Part shown: in pieces, positions 7,655 to 18,824 of the stretch | Numbering within the stretch: position 1 is the first letter of the stretch | Layout: each line of letters begins with the position of its first letter | Origin: Nocardia nova NBRC 15556 | GTDB lineage: Bacteria > Actinomycetota > Actinomycetes > Mycobacteriales > Mycobacteriaceae | Reading direction: 5' to 3' | NCBI RefSeq assembly: GCF_001613005.1 | Contig: NZ_BDBN01000045.1 | Span: 1-64,000 of the forward strand | Length of the DNA: 64,000 nt | Notes under the pieces: model-generated | What the model was told of the DNA's origin: nothing | Databases searched by the model: none | What the model saw: the letters and a program-made list of their open reading frames with translations, nothing else | Program-made: the position numbers and the translations under genes

Positions 7655-9700
7655 GTGGACGACGAGCAGAACGTGTTGACCGCGGTCTGGCCCGAAGTGG
7701 TCGCCGAGCTCACCGCCGGCTCCACCGACGGAGCCATTCCGCCGGTGACCAACGCCCAGAAGGCGTGGCTCGGCTTGGTCAAGCCGCTGACGGTCGCACA
7801 AGGCTTTGCCCTGCTCTCGGTGCCTTCTTCCCTGGCCCAGGAGGCCATCGAACGCGATCTGCGCGAACCGATTCTGCGGTCGCTGGCCCGTCGGCTGGGC
7901 CCGCAGGTCGAGGGTCTGGGCGTCCGGATCGCCGCTCCGGCCAATCCGCCGCCGGACCGCCCCGGCGCCGGCGCCCGACATGCTCGCCTGACGTCGCGTC
8001 CGGAGCGGATGCGCGACAAGCCCCGTGAACCGGTCGGCTTCCCGGCGCCACCGCAGTATCCCGACGCCGACGATTTCCCCACCCCACGCTATCTTTCCCC
8101 AGCCGACTACCAGGCCCGGACCGCCTATCCCCAGGGTGAATATCCGTCCGCGCCGATGGCCGGGGAATTGCCGGACAGCCTCGGACCGTCCTCCCCGCTG
8201 CGCCGGGACCCGGAAGCGCATCTGCACGACGAAGCGCTGGTCCGGCATCCGGAAAGTCTGCGTCGCGATCCCGACGATCTGCGCCGGGAAGCCGAAGCCT
8301 TCCGCCACGACCCGGACGTACTCCGCCGCGAAGCCGACGTCCTGCGGCGGGACCCGGACAGCCTGCCCGGCCGGGACGGCCTGCACGGTCCGGATTCGCT
8401 GCGGCGTGAGGCGGACACCCTGCGCCGCGACCACGAACTGCATCCCCAGGAGGCGTTGCGGCGGGAGACCGAACCGTTGCGTCACGATCCCGAGCTGCCC
8501 CGGCCGGGCGGCCATCCCGGACAGGAGTCGCTGTTCGCGCCGGAGCCGGAGGTCGGTCAGCGGCCGGGCGCGGCCGAAGAGGCCGACGAACCGGTGGTGA
8601 GCGCGCGCAATTCCTGGCCGACGTATTTCACGAAGTCGCCGGAACCGCCGCCGCCCGCCCCCGCGAACTCCTCGGCCAGCCTGAACGCCAAATACACCTT
8701 CGAGACCTTCGTCATCGGCGCCTCGAACCGATTCGCCCACGCGGCGGCGGTCGCGATCGCCGAGGCGCCGGCCCGTGCGTACAACCCGCTGTTCGTCTGG
8801 GGGGCTTCCGGTCTGGGAAAGACGCATCTGCTGCACGCGGCCGGGCATTACGCCCAGCGGCTGTTCCCTGGGATGCGCGTCAAGTACGTCTCGACCGAGG
8901 AATTCACCAACGACTTCATCAACAGTCTGCGCGACGACCGGAAGGTGGCGTTCAAGCGGCGCTACCGCGAGACCGACATCCTGCTGGTGGACGACATCCA
9001 GTTCATCGAGGGCAAGGAAGGTATCCAGGAGGAGTTCTTCCACACCTTCAACACCCTGCACAACGCGAACAAGCAGATCGTCGTGTCCTCCGATCGGCCA
9101 CCGAAGCAACTGGCGACGCTCGAGGAGCGACTGCGTACCCGGTTCGAATGGGGCCTGATCACCGACGTGCAGCCGCCGGAGCTGGAGACCCGGATCGCGA
9201 TTCTGCGCAAGAAGGTGCGGATGGACCGCCTCGATGTGCCGCACGACGTGCTGGAACTGATTGCCAGCCGGGTCGAGCGCAACATCCGTGAACTCGAGGG
9301 CGCGTTGATCCGGGTAACGGCCTTCGCCTCCCTCAACGGACAGCCGCTGGATCTGTCGCTGGCCGAGGTCGTCCTGCGCGATCTGATGCCGGACACCACC
9401 ACGATCGAGATCACGGCGTCGACGATCGTGGCCGTGACCGCGGAATACTTCAACACCACGCTGGAGGAGCTGACCGGTCCGGGTAAGGCTCGGCCGCTGG
9501 CCCAGGCTCGCCAGATCGCGATGTACCTGTGCCGGGAACTGACCGACCTGTCGCTACCGAAGATCGGTCAGGCCTTCGGTCGCGACCACACGACGGTCAT
9601 GTACGCGGAGAAGAAAGTGCGCAAGGAGATGACCGAGCGCCGCCGGGTCTACGACCAGGTCCAAGAACTCACAGCCCGAATCAAACAGCGCTCGCGCTGA
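7655..9700 (+). CDS. dnaA: Chromosomal replication initiator DnaA
   Basis: DnaA binds DnaA boxes at oriC, oligomerises with ATP and melts the origin. The 681-residue product starts at a GTG behind GGAGGAA. Domain I is at about 1-90. Domain II (about 95-340) is unusually long and contains about ten heptads of the type LRRDPxx/LRREAxx at 182-281. Domain III has Walker A GASGLGKTH at 383-391, Walker B LLVDDIQF and the RVERNIRELEGAL sensor region. Domain IV carries the DnaA-box recognition helix FGRDHTTVMYAEKKV. M. tuberculosis DnaA is about 507 residues, so nearly all the extra length is domain II. Confidence 0.98.
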   Translation: MDDEQNVLTAVWPEVVAELTAGSTDGAIPPVTNAQKAWLGLVKPLTVAQGFALLSVPSSLAQEAIERDLREPILRSLARRLGPQVEGLGVRIAAPANPPPDRPGAGARHARLTSRPERMRDKPREPVGFPAPPQYPDADDFPTPRYLSPADYQARTAYPQGEYPSAPMAGELPDSLGPSSPLRRDPEAHLHDEALVRHPESLRRDPDDLRREAEAFRHDPDVLRREADVLRRDPDSLPGRDGLHGPDSLRREADTLRRDHELHPQEALRRETEPLRHDPELPRPGGHPGQESLFAPEPEVGQRPGAAEEADEPVVSARNSWPTYFTKSPEPPPPAPANSSASLNAKYTFETFVIGASNRFAHAAAVAIAEAPARAYNPLFVWGASGLGKTHLLHAAGHYAQRLFPGMRVKYVSTEEFTNDFINSLRDDRKVAFKRRYRETDILLVDDIQFIEGKEGIQEEFFHTFNTLHNANKQIVVSSDRPPKQLATLEERLRTRFEWGLITDVQPPELETRIAILRKKVRMDRLDVPHDVLELIASRVERNIRELEGALIRVTAFASLNGQPLDLSLAEVVLRDLMPDTTTIEITASTIVAVTAEYFNTTLEELTGPGKARPLAQARQIAMYLCRELTDLSLPKIGQAFGRDHTTVMYAEKKVRKEMTERRRVYDQVQELTARIKQRSR

Positions 9701-9710
9701 ATCGCTACAC

Positions 9711-9750
9711 AAGCCGATCCACCCGGTTGACCTGGGTGGATCGGCTTTTT
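9711..9750 (+). terminator. Rho-independent terminator of dnaA
   Basis: A perfect 14-bp stem (9711-9724 with 9734-9747) followed by a T-run begins 10 bases after the dnaA stop codon. Confidence 0.93.
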
Positions 9751-9755
9751 CGTGT

Positions 9756-9799
9756 TGTGGATTCCTCGAGGAGTCCTTGTGGAGTCCTCGAGGAATCCC
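9756..9799. repeat. oriC dyad repeat, copy 1
   Basis: This 44-bp unit consists of 14-bp arms GGATTCCTCGAGGA and TCCTCGAGGAATCC around a short centre that contains TTGTGGA. It is 39/44 identical to the second copy at 9931-9974. Confidence 0.92.
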
Positions 9800-9930
9800 A
9801 GGTTTGTCCTCGAGGTTGCGCACAGTCGATGCGCGGGGCTGTGCACGCATTCGCTCACAGCCCTCGGTCCACAGTTCCCACAGCCGAATTCGTCCACGGG
9901 GTCCGAACTGCGAAGACGGCCGAATCGGCA

Positions 9931-9974
9931 TGTGGATTCCTCGAGGACTCCCTGTCAGGTCCTCGAGGAATCCC
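9931..9974. repeat. oriC dyad repeat, copy 2
   Basis: This is the second 44-bp unit, in direct orientation to copy 1, with identical 14-bp arms. All five differences from copy 1 fall in the centre between the arms. Confidence 0.92.
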
Positions 9975-10168
9975 CCGGTAGTGCACCGATCGGCACACAC
10001 GTGTGTACAACAGGTCTCGGGCCATGGAAGAACTCGAGGATGGCTCGAGGATGGAAGTTGAACAGTTTCGCGGCCTCCACAGCGGCCCACTGTTCATCCT
10101 CGAGTCACCCGCCGGACATCCCCACGCCGCCACGCCACCTGAGCTGGGCGGACGGGCCGCGTCCACAG

Positions 10169-10225
10169 AATCCACAGTGCCTACTACTACTTCAGTTCTT
10201 CTTCTTTAGATTTCTTCTTGAAAAC
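10169..10225. promoter_or_regulatory. Candidate basal unwinding element: DnaA box, DnaA-trios and T-rich tract
   Basis: AATCCACAG (10169-10177) is followed three bases later by CTACTACTACTTC (TAG TAG TAG on the complementary strand) and then a strongly pyrimidine/AT-rich tract ending in TTGAAAAC. This matches the box-spacer-trio order of the bacterial basal unwinding system described in B. subtilis. Confidence 0.72.
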
Positions 10226-10534
10226 AGGGTGTGTGGAAACTCGGCTCGGAGGCGGACGGATCGATTCGTGGCACTCCACAACCGAACGAAGCAGGGAGCG
10301 GAACGCGTCCGGCCCATCCCGGCGGACGACGCACCGGGCGAGGGGGTGACGTAGTCATCGCCCGCATGCGCGGGTACGGTTTGATGTCGGTCGCCTGTGC
10401 CACACTGCGGTGCGTACGGGCGAGTCGTTTCGACCGCATTGCCGCGCGAACCACGCTGTTGTATGAACCACGCTGATCACCACGGCGTCGAACAGATCAC
10501 GACCGATCGAGACTGGGAGAGGACATACCGAGCG

Positions 10535-11704
10535 ATGGAGCTTGCAAGTATGAAGTTTCGGGTCGCTCGCGAGGATTTCGCGGAATCCGTCGCCTGGGTG
10601 GCCCGTAGCCTGCCGTCTCGCCCGCCCGTGCCCGTCCTGGGCGGTGTGCTGCTGGTGGCCGACGAGGACGGTCTCACGGTCTCCGGATTCGACTACGAGG
10701 TCTCCGCGCAGATGCGCGTCGCCGCCGAGGTGGCCGGCCCGGGACAGGTGCTGGTCTCCGGTCGCCTGCTGGCCGACATCACCAAGGCGCTGTCCAACAA
10801 GCCGGTCGACGTCTCGGTCGACGGCACCCGGGTGCTGATCGCGTGTGGCAGCGCCAAGTTCTCGCTACCGACCATGCCGGTCGAGGACTATCCCCAGTTG
10901 CCCGAACTGCCGCCGCAGACCGGCGAACTGGGTGTGGATCTGTTCTCCGAGGCCGTGGGCCAGGTGGCCGTCGCCGCCGGCCGCGACGACACGCTGCCGA
11001 TGCTGACCGGCATCCGCGTCGAAATCGAGGGCTCCCAGGTGGTTCTGGCAGCCACCGACCGCTTCCGCCTGGCGGTGCGGCATCTGGAGTGGCAGCCCGG
11101 TCGCCCGGATGTGGAGACTGCGGTCCTGGTCCCGGCTCGCACGCTGTCGGAATCGGCGAAGACGCTCGGAGCCTCCGACGCGCCCGTCCAGCTGGCCTTC
11201 GGCACCGGGACCGACGGACTGCTGGGGATCGTCAACGGCGGCCGCCGGACCACCACGCGACTGCTCGACGCGGAATTCCCCAAGTTCCGCCAATTGCTCC
11301 CCAAGGAGCACACCTCGATCGCGACCCTGCAGGTGAGCGCACTGATCGAGGCCATCAAACGTGTGGCCCTGGTCGCCGAGCGCGGCGCCCAGGTGCGGCT
11401 CGAATTCTCCGACCAGGGCCTGCAGCTGTCCGCCGGAGGTGACGACGCCGGTCGCGCCGAGGAGTGGCTGGAGGCCGAGTTCCGCGGTGAGCCGTTGACC
11501 ATCGCGTTCAACCCCAGTTACCTCAACGACGGCCTGTCGGCGCTGCATTCGGACCGGGTGACCTTCGGTTTCACCACACCCAGCCGCCCCGCGGTGATGT
11601 GCCCGACCACCGACGACGAGCCGGAGCTTTCGGAGTCCGGTGCGTTCGCGGCGCTGTCGAGCAACTACATCTACCTGCTGATGCCGGTTCGTTTGCCCGG
11701 CTGA
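10535..11704 (+). CDS. dnaN: DNA polymerase III sliding clamp (beta subunit)
   Basis: DnaN is the ring-shaped dimer that tethers replicative polymerase and repair partners to DNA. The 389-residue product from ATG 10535 (MELASMKFRVAREDFAESV) has the three repeated clamp domains and ends in YLLMPVRLPG, the family C-terminus that forms part of the partner-binding pocket. PTMPVEDYPQLP and AGRDDTLPMLTGIRVE are typical actinobacterial clamp motifs. The open frame extends upstream to 10397, but that segment is out of character. GGAGAGG lies 12 bases before 10535; the ATG at 10550 is an alternative start. Confidence 0.97.
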   Translation: MELASMKFRVAREDFAESVAWVARSLPSRPPVPVLGGVLLVADEDGLTVSGFDYEVSAQMRVAAEVAGPGQVLVSGRLLADITKALSNKPVDVSVDGTRVLIACGSAKFSLPTMPVEDYPQLPELPPQTGELGVDLFSEAVGQVAVAAGRDDTLPMLTGIRVEIEGSQVVLAATDRFRLAVRHLEWQPGRPDVETAVLVPARTLSESAKTLGASDAPVQLAFGTGTDGLLGIVNGGRRTTTRLLDAEFPKFRQLLPKEHTSIATLQVSALIEAIKRVALVAERGAQVRLEFSDQGLQLSAGGDDAGRAEEWLEAEFRGEPLTIAFNPSYLNDGLSALHSDRVTFGFTTPSRPAVMCPTTDDEPELSESGAFAALSSNYIYLLMPVRLPG

Positions 11705-11870
11705 TCGATTCGGCTCCGATCCTCCCCGCCTCGCCGGCCACGATACGACCGGCGAGGCGGCACTCGTTCAACCCGACCTGTGGAGATGTTGATAAACCTG
11801 TGAAAAACCCCGGGCGCGTGTGCATTTCGACCCGTCCGTCACAAAGTGCCTGGTGACGGCGGGTTCATCC

Positions 11871-13106
11871 ATGCACATTCGAACGCTCACGCTGCGCGAT
11901 TTCCGCTCCTGGGAGCATGCCGACCTCGAATTACCCACGGGCAGAACCGTTTTCCTGGGGGCCAACGGCAACGGTAAGACCAATCTCGTCGAGGCCGTAG
12001 GTTATCTGTCCACACTCGGTTCCCACCGGGTTGCCGGCGATGCCTCGCTGATCAGGTTGGGGCAGCAGCGATCTCGGATCGGCGCCACCGTCGTCAACGG
12101 TGGCCGCGAACTGCGCATCGATGTGGAGTTGAACCAGGGCGCCGCCAATCGCGCTCAGATCAATCGGTCACCGGTCCGCCGCACGCGCGAGATCCTCGGG
12201 ATCCTCCAGACCGTGCTGTTCGCGCCGGAGGATCTGGCGCTGGTCCGCGGCGACCCGTCCGAACGACGCCGTTTCCTGGACGAACTGGCCACTGCCCGGC
12301 TGCCGCGGCTGGCGGCGGTGCGCTCGGATTACGACCGTGTGCTGCGGCAACGCTCCGCGCTGCTGAAAACAGCGGGGCGACAGGCGCGTTCGCGCTCGGG
12401 CGCGCCGGCCGAACTGAGCACCCTCGACGTCTGGGACGGGCATCTGGCCGCGCACGGCGCCGAACTGCTGGCGCAGCGGCTGCGGCTGGTGCACGAACTG
12501 CACCCCTATCTCGAGCAGGCCTACCGGTCCATCGCCCCGGAATCGCGGACCGCGGCTATCCGCTACCGCAGTTCCGCGCTGCCCGAGGAGTTCCTCGATC
12601 CACAGCGTTCTCCACAGTCCGACGATGTCGAGGCGCTGGAGGCGAATATGTTGAGCGAGTTGGCATCCGCGCGCGGCAAGGAACTCGAGCGCGGGGTCTG
12701 CCTGGTCGGCCCGCATCGCGACGATCTGGATCTGATGCTCGGTTCGGCACCCGCGAAAGGCTTTGCCAGCCACGGGGAATCGTGGTCGTTCGCGCTGGCC
12801 CTCCGGCTGGGCGCCTTCGAACTGCTTCGCAGCGCGGGTACCGATCCGGTCCTGCTGCTCGACGATGTCTTCGCGGAATTGGACCGGCGTCGTCGCACCG
12901 CGTTGGCCGCGGTGGCCGCCGGGGCCGAACAGGTGCTGATCACGGCCGCGGTGCCCGAGGACGTGCCGCCGGAACTCGAGGCGAATCCGGTCCGGGTCGA
13001 GACCGACGGCGTCGCGGACGGGCGGACCTCGCGCATCGTCGAGCCGCCGACCCTCGCGGACGAGACCCTCGCGGACGAGAGCGCCGAAGGCCGGCACATC
13101 GGCTGA
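11871..13106 (+). CDS. recF: DNA replication and repair protein RecF
   Basis: RecF is an SMC-like ATPase that helps load RecA at single-strand gaps. The 411-residue product starts MHIRTLTLRDFRSWEHADLE; Walker A GANGNGKTN is at 30-38, SHGESWSFALALRLGAFELL is the ABC-type signature region, and Walker B PVLLLDDVFAELD follows. The C-terminal 50 residues carry a short tandem TLADETLADE. A longer in-frame start at 11820 exists, but homologues begin at MHIRxLxL. The gene lies 166 bp after dnaN and 58 bp before dciA. Confidence 0.96.
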   Translation: MHIRTLTLRDFRSWEHADLELPTGRTVFLGANGNGKTNLVEAVGYLSTLGSHRVAGDASLIRLGQQRSRIGATVVNGGRELRIDVELNQGAANRAQINRSPVRRTREILGILQTVLFAPEDLALVRGDPSERRRFLDELATARLPRLAAVRSDYDRVLRQRSALLKTAGRQARSRSGAPAELSTLDVWDGHLAAHGAELLAQRLRLVHELHPYLEQAYRSIAPESRTAAIRYRSSALPEEFLDPQRSPQSDDVEALEANMLSELASARGKELERGVCLVGPHRDDLDLMLGSAPAKGFASHGESWSFALALRLGAFELLRSAGTDPVLLLDDVFAELDRRRRTALAAVAAGAEQVLITAAVPEDVPPELEANPVRVETDGVADGRTSRIVEPPTLADETLADESAEGRHIG

Positions 13107-13164
13107 AGCTGTCGGACCCAGCGGCTAGCCTTGCCGCAACGTAGTGACCGGAAAGGAGTCGAAG

Positions 13165-13737
13165 GTGGCCGCAGACCCCGGGCGCGAAGACGGCTCCCCG
13201 CCGTCCACCGGCCCCGAACCGGAACTGCGTGGTGTGGACCTGGCTCGTCGTGCCCTGGAGGAGGCGCGCGCCGCGGCTCGCGCCAGCGGTAAGGCGGTCG
13301 GCCAGGGGCGCGCATCGCCGCGTAAAGGCGGGGTTCGAGCATTGCGCCGGCGCTCCGGCTGGTCCGGTGCGCGGCCCGACGACCGGGATCCGCAACTGCT
13401 GTCCGCACTGGCCGGATCGCTCGCCAAGAGTCGCGGGTGGTCCGGAAAGGTCGCCGAGGGAATGGTTTTCGGCCGGTGGTCGGCCGTGGTCGGCGACGAC
13501 ATCGCGGCACACGCCGACCCGGTATCGCTCACCGACGGCGTGCTGAGTATCCAGGCCGAATCCACCGCCTGGGCCACTCAGTTGCGAATGCTGCAGTCGC
13601 AGCTACTGGCGAAGATCAATGCCGCGGTCGGTCAGGGCGTGGTCACCTCGCTGAAGATCAGCGGTCCCGCCGCGCCGAGTTGGCGCAAGGGTGAGCGTCA
13701 TATCAAGGGGCGGGGTCCGCGCGACACCTACGGCTGA
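13165..13737 (+). CDS. dciA: DciA-type replicative helicase loader (DUF721)
   Basis: DciA proteins load the DnaB helicase in bacteria lacking DnaC/DnaI, and this gene holds the same place as M. tuberculosis Rv0004. The product is about 190 residues. After a variable basic N-terminus with LARRALEEARAAARASG, the conserved DUF721 part runs from RGWSGKVAEGMVFGRWSAVVG to ESTAWATQLRMLQSQLLAKI, ending PSWRKGERHIKGRGPRDTYG. I chose the GTG at 13165 because AAGGAG lies seven bases upstream; the GTG at 13144 has no clear ribosome site. Confidence 0.93.
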   Translation: MAADPGREDGSPPSTGPEPELRGVDLARRALEEARAAARASGKAVGQGRASPRKGGVRALRRRSGWSGARPDDRDPQLLSALAGSLAKSRGWSGKVAEGMVFGRWSAVVGDDIAAHADPVSLTDGVLSIQAESTAWATQLRMLQSQLLAKINAAVGQGVVTSLKISGPAAPSWRKGERHIKGRGPRDTYG

Positions 13738-14128
13738 TCCGCGGGCGCCGAGTTTCACGTGGAACCGGTGCGCAGTCCGGCGGCCGGCCGAACCACATCG
13801 GCGTAACTTCGCGCCGCGGGATCCGAGTGCCCGTCGCTTTCGCTGAGGCTCACGGGAGCGGGTTCGCCCATAACCGGACCCGGCGGCGACCGATTTCACG
13901 CACTCACGACGCTCTCAGGGGTGTCATAGGTGCATCCTGTGCCGGGGGTACCAGTAGGATGGAAGAGTAACTAGCGGCGATACCTTCGGCGCGTTCCGTG
14001 CAGCACGCGCGAGGACCCGTAATTCTCGAGCAGTTCGAAATCTCGAGCAGAGGCCATACGGGGCTCGGGCTGTGTGTGTTGTCCGACGTCGCATCGAGGG
14101 ATCAGCAAGTAAGGAGAGCTACCGAGCA
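13738..14128. promoter_or_regulatory. gyrB upstream region
   Basis: This 391-bp gap has no convincing gene. It carries a degenerate parS-like site at 13751-13766, a GTGCCGGGGGTACCAGTAGGATGG stretch around 13937-13960 that may include promoter elements, and AAGGAG at 14111-14116, twelve bases before the GTG start of gyrB. The gyrBA promoter must lie here. Confidence 0.6.
13751..13766. promoter_or_regulatory. Degenerate parS-like site upstream of gyrB
   Basis: AGTTTCACGTGGAACC matches the parS consensus at 13 of 16 positions with an intact central TTTCACGTG core. Confidence 0.65.
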
Positions 14129-16174
14129 GTGGCTGCCAACGACTCCAACGCAAGCGGCTCGTCCAAGGCGAAAGCGGGCAACAAGGACTACGGTGCCTCC
14201 AACATCACCGTTCTCGAGGGACTCGAGGCGGTCCGCAAACGCCCCGGTATGTACATCGGTTCCACCGGTGAGCGCGGTCTGCACCACCTGATCTGGGAGG
14301 TTGTGGACAACTCCGTCGACGAGGCGATGGCCGGCTACGCCAGCCGAGTCGACGTGACCCTGCTGGCCGACGGCGGCGTCGAGGTCGTCGACGACGGCCG
14401 CGGTATCCCGGTGGCGATGCACGCGACGGGCGTGCCCACCATCGAGGTCGTCATGACCCAGCTGCACGCCGGCGGCAAGTTCGACTCGGACGCCTACGCC
14501 GTATCCGGTGGTCTGCACGGTGTCGGTATCTCGGTGGTGAACGCGCTGTCCAGCCGGATGGTGACCGAGATCGACCGCGACGGCTTCCACTGGAGCCAGG
14601 AGTACAAGGACGCCAAGCCCGGCAAGCTGGTCAAGGGTGAGCCCACCGACCGGACCGGCACCACGCAGCGCTTCTGGGCGGATCCGGACGTCTTCGAGAC
14701 CACGACCTACAACTTCGAGACGATCTCGCGCCGGCTGCAGGAGATGGCCTTCCTGAACAAGGGCCTGACCATCACCCTCACCGACGAGCGGGTGAGCGAT
14801 GCCGAGGTCACCGACGAGGTGGTCAGTGAGACCGCCGAGGCACCCAAGCACGACGAAGGCGCGGCCGCGCCCGAGCACAAGGTCAAGACTCGGACCTATC
14901 ACTACCCGGGCGGCCTCGAGGACTTCGTCAAGCACATCAACCGCACCAAGCAGCCGATCCACAACACGGTCGTCTCGTTCACCAGCAAGGGCACCGGCCA
15001 CGAACTCGAGGTCGCGATGCAGTGGAATTCGGGTTACTCCGAATCCGTCCACACCTTCGCCAACACCATCAACACCCACGAGGGTGGCACGCACGAAGAG
15101 GGCTTCCGCGCGGCGCTGACCACAGTGGTGAACAAGTACGCCAAGGACAAGAAGCTCCTCAAGGAGAAGGACGGCAACCTCACCGGCGACGACATCCGCG
15201 AGGGTCTGGCCGCCATCGTGAGCGTCAAGGTCAGCGAGCCGCAGTTCGAGGGACAGACCAAGACGAAGCTCGGCAACACCGAGGTGAAGTCGTTCGTCCA
15301 GCGCACCTGCAACGAACATCTGGCGCACTGGTTCGAGGCCAATCCGGCCGATGCCAAGACGATCGTGCAGAAGGCGGTGTCCTCGGCGCAGGCTCGCGTC
15401 GCCGCCCGCAAGGCTCGTGAGCTGGTCCGGCGCAAGAGCGCGACCGATCTGGGCGGATTGCCGGGCAAGCTGGCCGACTGCCGGTCCAAGGATCCGAGCA
15501 AGTCCGAGATCTACATCGTCGAGGGTGACTCCGCCGGTGGCTCGGCGAAATCCGGCCGCGACTCGATGTACCAGGCGATCCTGCCGCTGCGCGGAAAGAT
15601 CATCAACGTCGAGAAGGCGCGCATCGACAAGGTCCTCAAGAACAACGAGGTCCAGTCGATCATCACCGCCTTCGGCACCGGTATCCACGACGAGTTCGAC
15701 ATCTCGAAGCTGCGGTATCACAAGATCGTGCTGATGGCCGACGCCGACGTCGACGGCCAGCACATCTCGACGCTGCTGCTCACCCTGCTGTTCCGCTTCA
15801 TGCGCCCGCTGGTCGAGCACGGTCACGTGTATCTCGCCCAGCCGCCGCTGTACAAGCTGAAGTGGCAGCGCTCCGAGCCGGAATTCGCCTACTCGGACCG
15901 CGAGCGCGACGGTCTGCTGGAGGCCGGTCTGGCCGCCGGCAAGAAGATCAACAAGGACGACGGTGTCCAGCGCTACAAGGGTCTCGGCGAGATGAACGCC
16001 AAGGAACTGTGGGAGACCACCATGGATCCCTCGGTGCGGGTGCTTCGTCAGGTGACGTTGGACGACGCGGCCGCGGCCGACGAGTTGTTCTCCGTGCTGA
16101 TGGGTGAGGACGTCGAGGCGCGTCGCAGCTTCATCACCCGCAATGCCAAGGACGTTCGCTTCCTCGACGTGTAG
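14129..16174 (+). CDS. gyrB: DNA gyrase subunit B
   Basis: GyrB is the ATPase half of gyrase, which introduces negative supercoils. The 681-residue product has the GHKL ATPase start NITVLEGLEAVRKRPGMYIG, EVVDNSVDEAMAG, DDGRGIPV and GGLHGVGISVVNALS. The transducer follows, then the TOPRIM domain with VEGDSAGGSAKSGRDS and ADADVDGQHI; it ends RNAKDVRFLDV. An acidic insert at about 224-262 is shared with mycobacterial GyrB. The start is the GTG at 14129 (V-A-A-N-D-S), 12 bases after AAGGAG. No fluoroquinolone-resistance change is apparent in the EGDSAGGS region. Confidence 0.98.
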   Translation: MAANDSNASGSSKAKAGNKDYGASNITVLEGLEAVRKRPGMYIGSTGERGLHHLIWEVVDNSVDEAMAGYASRVDVTLLADGGVEVVDDGRGIPVAMHATGVPTIEVVMTQLHAGGKFDSDAYAVSGGLHGVGISVVNALSSRMVTEIDRDGFHWSQEYKDAKPGKLVKGEPTDRTGTTQRFWADPDVFETTTYNFETISRRLQEMAFLNKGLTITLTDERVSDAEVTDEVVSETAEAPKHDEGAAAPEHKVKTRTYHYPGGLEDFVKHINRTKQPIHNTVVSFTSKGTGHELEVAMQWNSGYSESVHTFANTINTHEGGTHEEGFRAALTTVVNKYAKDKKLLKEKDGNLTGDDIREGLAAIVSVKVSEPQFEGQTKTKLGNTEVKSFVQRTCNEHLAHWFEANPADAKTIVQKAVSSAQARVAARKARELVRRKSATDLGGLPGKLADCRSKDPSKSEIYIVEGDSAGGSAKSGRDSMYQAILPLRGKIINVEKARIDKVLKNNEVQSIITAFGTGIHDEFDISKLRYHKIVLMADADVDGQHISTLLLTLLFRFMRPLVEHGHVYLAQPPLYKLKWQRSEPEFAYSDRERDGLLEAGLAAGKKINKDDGVQRYKGLGEMNAKELWETTMDPSVRVLRQVTLDDAAAADELFSVLMGEDVEARRSFITRNAKDVRFLDV

Positions 16175-16246
16175 CCGGCGCTGCGCAGCACACTGCGCGC
16201 CCGTCCACATGCCGAGCCCTATGCACAGGCCCTCTAAGGAGACTTC

Positions 16247-18745
<2,499 letters not shown>

Positions 18746-18824
18746 GGCTCGGATTAGCGTTAGGTTCTGGAAGCGGTAATTTCTCCACAAGCAGCGGCGC
18801 CACGACGGATCGAAGGATTCTGCA

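Larger units (their letters stand above)
9751..10534. other. oriC: Chromosomal replication origin oriC
   Basis: This is the 784-bp dnaA-dnaN gap, the position of oriC in this group, with no plausible gene. It contains scattered DnaA-box-like motifs: CGGTCCACA (9865-9873), TTCCCACAG (9875-9883), CGTCCACAG (from 10160), AATCCACAG (10169-10177) and TGTGGAAA (10232-10239). Unusually, it also carries two 44-bp inverted-repeat units built on TCCTCGAGGA and at least four further CTCGAG elements up to 10104. A T-rich stretch with TAC triplets at 10181-10225 is the likely unwinding site. The last 300 bp before dnaN are GC-rich. Confidence 0.93.
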
